Shown here: piece after piece, positions 59,400-64,000 of the stretch
Numbering within the stretch: position 1 is the first letter of the stretch
How the letters are laid out: the number at the start of each line of letters is the position of its first letter
Assembly: GCF_014201355.1 (NCBI RefSeq)
Contig: NZ_JACHEG010000001.1
Location: 992,001 to 1,056,000, forward strand
DNA from: Aliirhizobium wenxiniae
Lineage (GTDB): Bacteria; Pseudomonadota; Alphaproteobacteria; Rhizobiales; Rhizobiaceae
DNA: 64,000 nucleotides
Reading direction: 5' to 3'
Notes under the pieces: model-generated
Seen by the model: only the letters and a program-made list of their open reading frames with translations
Told to the model about the DNA's origin: nothing
Database searches by the model: none
Program-made: the position numbers and the translations under genes

Positions 59400-59804
59400 G
59401 TGCCAAGCCCTGTCTCGAATTTTCCAGCCGCCACCTCACAGGATGCCGCCGAACATTTTGCTCGTAAGCTCGCCTTCGAAGCGGACTGTTGGGACGTGCA
59501 TGCCTCCTTTGCCTCGGGCATGGTCGATTTCGTCCTGCTCGATGTGCGTTCTCCTGCGCTCTTTGCACAGGCTCATGTCCCCGGCGCACTCAACCTGCCC
59601 CACGGCAAGATGACCGCACATAAAATGTCGCAATGGCCGGCGGATACGTTGTTTGTCGTCTATTGCGCCGGACCTCATTGCAACGGCGCCGACAAGGCTG
59701 CGCTGCGCCTCTCCCGCCTTGGTCTTTCCGTCAAGGTGATGATCGGCGGCATGACCGGTTGGGCCGATGAAGGCTTCGCCTACGATGCCGCTACAGCGGC
59801 CTGA
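59400..59804 (+). CDS. rhodanese-like protein
   Basis: 134 residues. 'FVLLDVRSPALFAQAHVPGALNLPHGKM' (CH2A motif) and active-site loop 'FVVYCAGPHCNGADKAALRLSRLG' with Cys persulfide site. Sulfur transferase. A GTG start with AAAGGA seven bases upstream; cytoplasmic. It is divergent from the GlxA-type regulator, a frequent pairing. Confidence 0.92.
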   Translation: MPSPVSNFPAATSQDAAEHFARKLAFEADCWDVHASFASGMVDFVLLDVRSPALFAQAHVPGALNLPHGKMTAHKMSQWPADTLFVVYCAGPHCNGADKAALRLSRLGLSVKVMIGGMTGWADEGFAYDAATAA

Positions 59805-59815
59805 CGAGGAAGGAA

Positions 59816-59850
59816 CGGCTGCGGAGTTGCAGTGCCCGCAGCCGGTTTTT
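59816..59850 (+). terminator. intrinsic terminator after rhodanese
   Basis: CGGCTGCGG / CCGCAGCCG with an 11-nt loop, followed by GTTTTT. Confidence 0.85.
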
Positions 59851-60193
59851 GACAAAAAGCAGGAAGACCGAGCAGAATCCCGGCGCACTCAATAAAAAAA
59901 TCAACCTTATGCTGCACTGCAACAAATCATCCAGTCCGTCGCACCCGCAGAAGATGAAGTGTCGGGCAAACAATGAATTTTAGTCACATCTTTTACGAGC
60001 AATTGCCCAAAATTCGATGTTTTGCTCACGAGTAACCACAACAGCGTGGTTGGCCATGGAAGCAAATAATGCAGCACCAGAGTATTTTAACTCACAATTA
60101 GTTCAACCCTGACAATATTTTAGCGCGGCATCCTGACACGTCTCGTAAGACGGCAGCGAGCTGATGTGTTGGGCAAACTAAGTGGTGTGCATT
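59851..60193. other. AT-rich chemoreceptor upstream region
   Basis: About 340 bp with no supported coding sequence; noticeably AT-rich compared with the flanks, as expected of a long promoter/leader of the chemoreceptor gene. No clear hairpin. Confidence 0.5.
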
Positions 60194-62101
60194 ATGGCAT
60201 TTCGAGATATGGCTATTTCGAAGAAACTCGGTCTAGTCACCGTCGTGATGGGCCTTTCTTCCCTGATTATTGCGGGCATTGCGGCTTCCGGTCTTATCGG
60301 CCTGCAGAAGGCAATGATTTCTGTGGGCGCCCGCGAGGAAGTCGCCCGCGAGGCGATGGACCTTCGCGTCGATATCATCGCCATCAGCCGCATGACCTAC
60401 CAGTTGGCCGCGGCGCCGGACAAGGCGAAGGATTTCCGCGCCGAAACGGACAAGCGCTCTTCCGAAATGCTCGCCCGCCTGCCGAAGATCGAATCCACGG
60501 CCGATACTTCCGAAAAGGATCAGCTCAAGGCGATCCGCGGCGCACTCGACAGCTATTTCGGTATGATCCGCATCATGGTCGACACGGCCGAGAAAAATCC
60601 GGCCGACACGGCAGCGATCTCCTCGGCCTTGAAGACCGCGCTTGATGGCCAGAAGGTCGTCACCGATACGGTTAAGGTCTACAGCACCTATTCCGGCAAG
60701 TCGCTGGCTGGCGCTCGTGAAGCCGCCGTCGCTTCCTCGACCACTGCCATTCTGATCTCGGCGGCCTCCGCTGTTATCTTCATCATCATCGGCGCTGCAA
60801 TCAGCCTGATGGTTGCGACCCGCGGCATCGTCAGCCCGATCCGTTCGCTGACCCAGGCCATGACCCGCCTCGCCAACGGCGAACTCGACAACCTCAAGAT
60901 CGATGCCGCCCGCAAGGACGAGATCGGCGAGATGGCCCGCGCGGTCGAAGTCTTCCGCACCAATGCGCTCGCCATGAACGAACTCAAGGCCCAGGAAGCC
61001 GCCCTGCATCGCAACAGCAGCGACCTGCAGTCGAGCATTTCCACCGTCGTTGCCTCCGCCGTCGCCGGCGATTTCTCAGGCCGCATCTCCAAGGACTACC
61101 AGAACGAAGACCTCAACCGCTTCGCCTCGGGCGTCAATGAGCTGGTCGGAAGCGTCGACGCCGCAACCACCGAAGTCCGCCGTGTTATCGCGGCACTCGC
61201 CGATGCCGACCTGACGCAGAGCATGAACGGCCAGTTCCAGGGCGCGTTCGCCGAACTGCAGACCAACGTCAACAACACGATGGTGCGCCTGCGTGGCACG
61301 ATGAACAATGTCCGCGGCGCAGCCGGCACGATCAACAACAACTCCGCCGAGCTGTCCTCCGCCGCCAACGATCTGTCGAAGCGTACGGAACAGCAGGCAG
61401 CCGCGCTTGAAGAGACCGCAGCCGCTCTCGACGAGATCACGGCAACCGTCCGCGCTGCCTCCTCGCGTGCAACCGAAGCCCGCGACATGGTTCACGCCAC
61501 CAAGCAGAGCGCCACGAAGTCCGGCGACATCGTCCGCTCGGCCGTCACCGCCATGGGCCGTATCGAAGATAGCTCCAGCAAGATCAGCCAGATCATCGGC
61601 GTGATCGACGAGATCGCCTTCCAGACCAACCTGCTTGCGCTCAACGCCGGCGTCGAAGCTGCCCGTGCCGGTGAAGCCGGCCGTGGCTTTGCTGTCGTCG
61701 CCCAGGAAGTCCGTGAACTGGCACAGCGCTCCGCAAACGCCGCCAAGGAGATCAAGACACTGATCAGCGCGTCTGCAGCCGAAGTCGAAGGCGGCGTATC
61801 GCTCGTCCGCTCGACAGGCGACGCCCTGCTCGAGATCGAAGGCCTCGTCAACAAGGTCAACGAGCACGTGGAATCGATCGCCACCGCCGCCCGCGAACAG
61901 GCAACGGCGCTGGCCGAGATCAATTCCTCGGTCAACCACATGGACCAGATGACCCAGAAGAACGCTGCCATGGTCGAAGAGACCACCGCAGCCAGCGAAA
62001 CGCTCGCAGAGGAAAGCCGCCAGCTGCAGCAGATTCTGTCGAGCTTCAAGCTCGGCGGCGCCGAAGCCGCCCCTGCTCGCGGCATGCGCTACGCGGCCTG
62101 A
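60194..62101 (+). CDS. methyl-accepting chemotaxis protein
   Basis: 635 residues. TM1 at about 12-35 ('[25 protein letters not shown]'), a periplasmic four-helix-type domain to about 185, TM2 ('[23 protein letters not shown]'), HAMP, a second HAMP-like segment, and the signalling hairpin tip '[41 protein letters not shown]'. No C-terminal NWETF-like receptor-tethering pentapeptide. The ligand domain is compact and helical, so the ligand is unknown. Confidence 0.94.
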   Translation: MAFRDMAISKKLGLVTVVMGLSSLIIAGIAASGLIGLQKAMISVGAREEVAREAMDLRVDIIAISRMTYQLAAAPDKAKDFRAETDKRSSEMLARLPKIESTADTSEKDQLKAIRGALDSYFGMIRIMVDTAEKNPADTAAISSALKTALDGQKVVTDTVKVYSTYSGKSLAGAREAAVASSTTAILISAASAVIFIIIGAAISLMVATRGIVSPIRSLTQAMTRLANGELDNLKIDAARKDEIGEMARAVEVFRTNALAMNELKAQEAALHRNSSDLQSSISTVVASAVAGDFSGRISKDYQNEDLNRFASGVNELVGSVDAATTEVRRVIAALADADLTQSMNGQFQGAFAELQTNVNNTMVRLRGTMNNVRGAAGTINNNSAELSSAANDLSKRTEQQAAALEETAAALDEITATVRAASSRATEARDMVHATKQSATKSGDIVRSAVTAMGRIEDSSSKISQIIGVIDEIAFQTNLLALNAGVEAARAGEAGRGFAVVAQEVRELAQRSANAAKEIKTLISASAAEVEGGVSLVRSTGDALLEIEGLVNKVNEHVESIATAAREQATALAEINSSVNHMDQMTQKNAAMVEETTAASETLAEESRQLQQILSSFKLGGAEAAPARGMRYAA

Positions 62102-62124
62102 TCGCAGCAGATACCAGAACCAAG

Positions 62125-62152
62125 AAAGCCCGGCATTGCCGGGCTTTTTTTC
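62125..62152 (+). terminator. intrinsic terminator after chemoreceptor
   Basis: AAAGCCCGGC / GCCGGGCTTT with a 3-nt loop ATT, followed by TTTTT. Confidence 0.92.
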
Positions 62153-62327
62153 GTTGGAGCGAGCCCCCCCAAGCCATCGCCCAGGCGTAACCTCGACCGA
62201 ACATTGGCAAAACGCAACTCAGAGATGAGACCAACCGCCGCACTTGATCGAGATCACTCTCACCCGGCAAATGCCGCGCTAGTCAGCGCACCCTAATGCG
62301 CGCTGCACACATGAGGAGGGTTGCAGC

Positions 62328-62366
62328 ATGTTGAACACAGCCACCCCAACCATGGATCAAGTATGA
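62328..62366 (+). CDS. 12-aa upstream leader peptide
   Basis: ATG TTG AAC ... GTA TGA encodes MLNTATPTMDQV. It has a near-perfect Shine-Dalgarno (GGAGGG at 62315-62320, 7-nt spacing) and its stop overlaps the start of the transporter gene as ATGA. The transporter ATG itself has no good ribosome binding site, so its translation probably depends on termination of this leader. Confidence 0.55.
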   Translation: MLNTATPTMDQV

Positions 62367-62980
62367 ACGCGAACGTCCCTCCGTCCTCCACCAGCATCGC
62401 AACACCAACCGAACACGCGGCCTCCCATGGCGGCCACGGCAACCCCGCCGTTGTCGGCCTCGCCGGTTTCGGCATGACCACTATCGTCCTGCAGTTCCAC
62501 AATGTCGGCTGGGCCTCGCTCGGACCGGTCATCTGGATGGGCCTGATCTTCGGTGGCCTCGCCCAGCTGATCGCCGGCCTGCACGAAGGCAAGATCGGCA
62601 ACAATTTCGGCTATAGCGCTTTCACTGCCTATGGCTGCTTCTGGATCGCCCTTTGCCTGATCCAGATCGGCAATGCGATGGGCCTCTTCGCAGTCAGCGA
62701 AACCGATCTCGGCTGGTTCCTCGTCATCTGGGCAATCTATACCGCCATCATGACCCCCGGCGCGATGCGCGCCAGCACCGGCCTCGGTCTGGTCTTCATA
62801 ACCCTGTTCATCGGCTTTGTGCTACTTGTCATCGGCCATTTCGGACCGCATGTATTCAACGTCATCGCCGGTTACGAACTGATGGTCTGCGGCGCCCTGG
62901 CGCTCTATGTCATGGCGCACCAGATCTACAAGGACGCCTTCGGCCGTGACGTGCTGCCGGTCGGCAAGCCGATGATCTGA
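62363..62980 (+). CDS. acetate uptake transporter family (SatP/GPR1/YaaH)
   Basis: 205 residues from MNANVPPSSTSIATPTEH. Six hydrophobic helices; the family signature 'NPAVVGLAGFGMTTIVLQFHNVG' (NPxPLGL-like) and 'GLIFGGLAQLIAGLHEGKIGNNFGYSAFTAYGCFWIAL' with the FG...FxxYGxFW motif. It carries acetate or other short monocarboxylates with protons. An in-frame TTG at 62321 lies on the Shine-Dalgarno and is an unlikely start; coupling to the 12-aa leader is preferred. Confidence 0.88.
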   Translation: MNANVPPSSTSIATPTEHAASHGGHGNPAVVGLAGFGMTTIVLQFHNVGWASLGPVIWMGLIFGGLAQLIAGLHEGKIGNNFGYSAFTAYGCFWIALCLIQIGNAMGLFAVSETDLGWFLVIWAIYTAIMTPGAMRASTGLGLVFITLFIGFVLLVIGHFGPHVFNVIAGYELMVCGALALYVMAHQIYKDAFGRDVLPVGKPMI

Positions 62981-63010
62981 GCAAGATCCACCGAGACCAC
63001 CGACATTGCA

Positions 63011-63045
63011 TGGCCTCGTCTTTTTTAAGGACGGGGCCATTTTTT
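63011..63045 (+). terminator. intrinsic terminator after transporter
   Basis: TGGCCTCGTC / GACGGGGCCA (one G-T pair), loop TTTTTTAAG, followed by TTTTTT; also serves the convergent LysR gene. Confidence 0.85.
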
Positions 63046-63046
63046 A

Positions 63047-63967
63047 TCATCCGGTACCGGCGACGCCTGCCAGTCCCTCGCCTCCAAAATCCTCATCGAG
63101 AAGATCCAGCATCGAACGCAGAGCGCGCGTCACATGGCGCTCGGAATGATAGGCGGCTGAAAATCGCCGCAGCGGCATGGGAAAATCCACCACATGCAGC
63201 CGCCCGGCCATCGAGTGAAACTGCGTTGCGCGACTGGAGAGCACGGTCGCAGAAAGCCCCGCCTCCACCGCCGCCATCGCCGCCTCGTTTGACGGCATTT
63301 CGAGCACGACGGAAAGCGCCTGCGGATCGAGACCGAGGCTCGAAAGCTGGCTCTCGAAGGCGGCCCTCGTTCCCGATCCCGCCTCGCGCATGATCCAGTT
63401 GGTTTCCAGAAGATCACTCGCCACAAGTTTGCGCCCGTCCGCCCAGCCATGGCGACGGCCGACGACGAGCACAAGTCGATCCTCCGCCACGGTCGAGCGC
63501 TGCAGGTCAGGAACCACGACCTCCCCCTCGACCACGGCAAGATCCGCCTCACCAGTCACTACCGCCTCAACGGCACTCTGCGTATTGCCGACGATCAGCC
63601 GCAGGTCGACGCGCGGAAAACGCTCATGATAGGCAACCAGCCGGGAGGGAAGCCAATAGCTCGCCACCGTCTGGCTCGCATGGACACGAAGAACGCCGGA
63701 AGCCGAGCCACCGAGATCAGCGAGTGCCAACTCAGCCGCCCTCGCCCTTTCCATTACCGCCCGCGCCTCATCAACGAAAAGCCGGCCCGCTTCCGTCAAT
63801 GCAATACGCCGCCCTACCCGGTCGAACAGGATAACCCCGTGACGGGCTTCCAGCGCCGAGATCGCAGCACTAACGGCCGACTGCGTGAGGTGGAGCGCTT
63901 CCGCTGCACGCGTCACATGTTCCAGCCGCGCAACCTCGAGAAATATCTTCAACTGTTCCAGCGTCAT
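63047..63967 (-). CDS. LysR family regulator
   Basis: 306 residues. N-terminal winged helix 'MTLEQLKIFLEVARLEHVTRAAEALHLTQSAVSAAISALE', then the periplasmic-binding-like effector domain ('GVLRVHASQTVASYWLPSRLVAYHERFPRVDLRL', 'NWIMREAGSGTRAAFESQL'). The effector domain resembles the CysB/CbbR-like subgroup that senses small anions or metabolites. Convergent with the acetate-type transporter gene; targets not known. Confidence 0.93.
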   Translation of the reverse strand: MTLEQLKIFLEVARLEHVTRAAEALHLTQSAVSAAISALEARHGVILFDRVGRRIALTEAGRLFVDEARAVMERARAAELALADLGGSASGVLRVHASQTVASYWLPSRLVAYHERFPRVDLRLIVGNTQSAVEAVVTGEADLAVVEGEVVVPDLQRSTVAEDRLVLVVGRRHGWADGRKLVASDLLETNWIMREAGSGTRAAFESQLSSLGLDPQALSVVLEMPSNEAAMAAVEAGLSATVLSSRATQFHSMAGRLHVVDFPMPLRRFSAAYHSERHVTRALRSMLDLLDEDFGGEGLAGVAGTG

Positions 63968-64000
63968 CGGTAAACCATTCGATTTTATCGAACGATACCA

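Noticed and set aside
1-64000. CRISPR array or transposase-flanked insertion sequence
   Set aside because: No regularly spaced repeats and no DDE or IS200-type transposase were found; the only short palindromes are single copies.

Overview
The window is a chromosomal segment of an alphaproteobacterium, most likely a member of the Rhizobiaceae (Rhizobium/Agrobacterium/Neorhizobium group). The reasons are high GC with GC-rich wobble positions, an Omp2b-type porin, a BA14K-like exported protein, a DUF1127-like small protein, DUF1045 and DUF423 proteins, a preT-preA pair and a split MnmD/FAD-oxidoreductase pair. No genus can be fixed from the sequence alone.

Layout, left flank (1-26.6 kb, core-like). 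A purine-ring catabolic operon runs leftward (puuE, uraD, allA, uraH, the last cut by the window edge). It is followed by a homocysteine S-methyltransferase with a divergent TetR regulator, a DUF1045 protein, the FAD oxidoreductase/mnmD pair, an FMN reductase, an acyltransferase, a 1,212-residue hybrid sensor kinase, an MttB-family methyltransferase without pyrrolysine, a uracil-type NCS2 permease, a DEAD-box helicase with a long low-complexity tail, a DMT exporter, and the ATP-grasp / alpha-E / transglutaminase cluster.

Genomic island (26,564-46,669). A tRNA-Arg(CCG) gene is followed at once by a tyrosine integrase. Forty-six bases of the tRNA 3' half recur 20 kb away (44/46 identical), and the two differences compensate each other in the T-stem. 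The DNA between is visibly more AT-rich in parts and carries cargo: an HUH replication initiator, a TGT/DpdA-like transglycosylase divergent from an unknown 510-aa protein, a second single-domain recombinase, a complete three-component ABC (ABC-3C) conflict operon, and a tightly overlapping three-gene operon. That operon encodes (i) a fusion of a DEDD-type exonuclease, a DUF429 domain and a P-loop kinase, (ii) a PurA homologue with the active-site Asp13 replaced by Ser as in viral PurZ, and (iii) a membrane-anchored dCTP-deaminase-fold protein that has lost the catalytic Glu. An RlmJ-like methyltransferase and small genes close the island. There are no structural phage genes, conjugation genes or CRISPR arrays, so it looks like an integrative element serving as a defence or nucleotide-modification island.

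Right flank (46.7-64 kb, core-like). An Omp2b-type porin lies beside an EnvZ/OmpR-type pair. Then come a lipoprotein, a truncated haemoglobin, DUF423 and DUF2325 proteins, isolated SpoA(FliN-like) and PilZ genes, acuI, the pyrimidine-reducing preT-preA pair, a GlxA-type regulator divergent from a rhodanese, a chemoreceptor, an acetate-type transporter with a translated upstream leader, and a LysR regulator.

The strongest candidate for an undescribed system is the exonuclease/kinase-PurZ-DCD operon at 40.3-44.4 kb with its palindromic operator. The second is the DpdA-like gene with its divergent partner at 32.5-35.5 kb. All functional statements about these two are inference from motifs read by eye.
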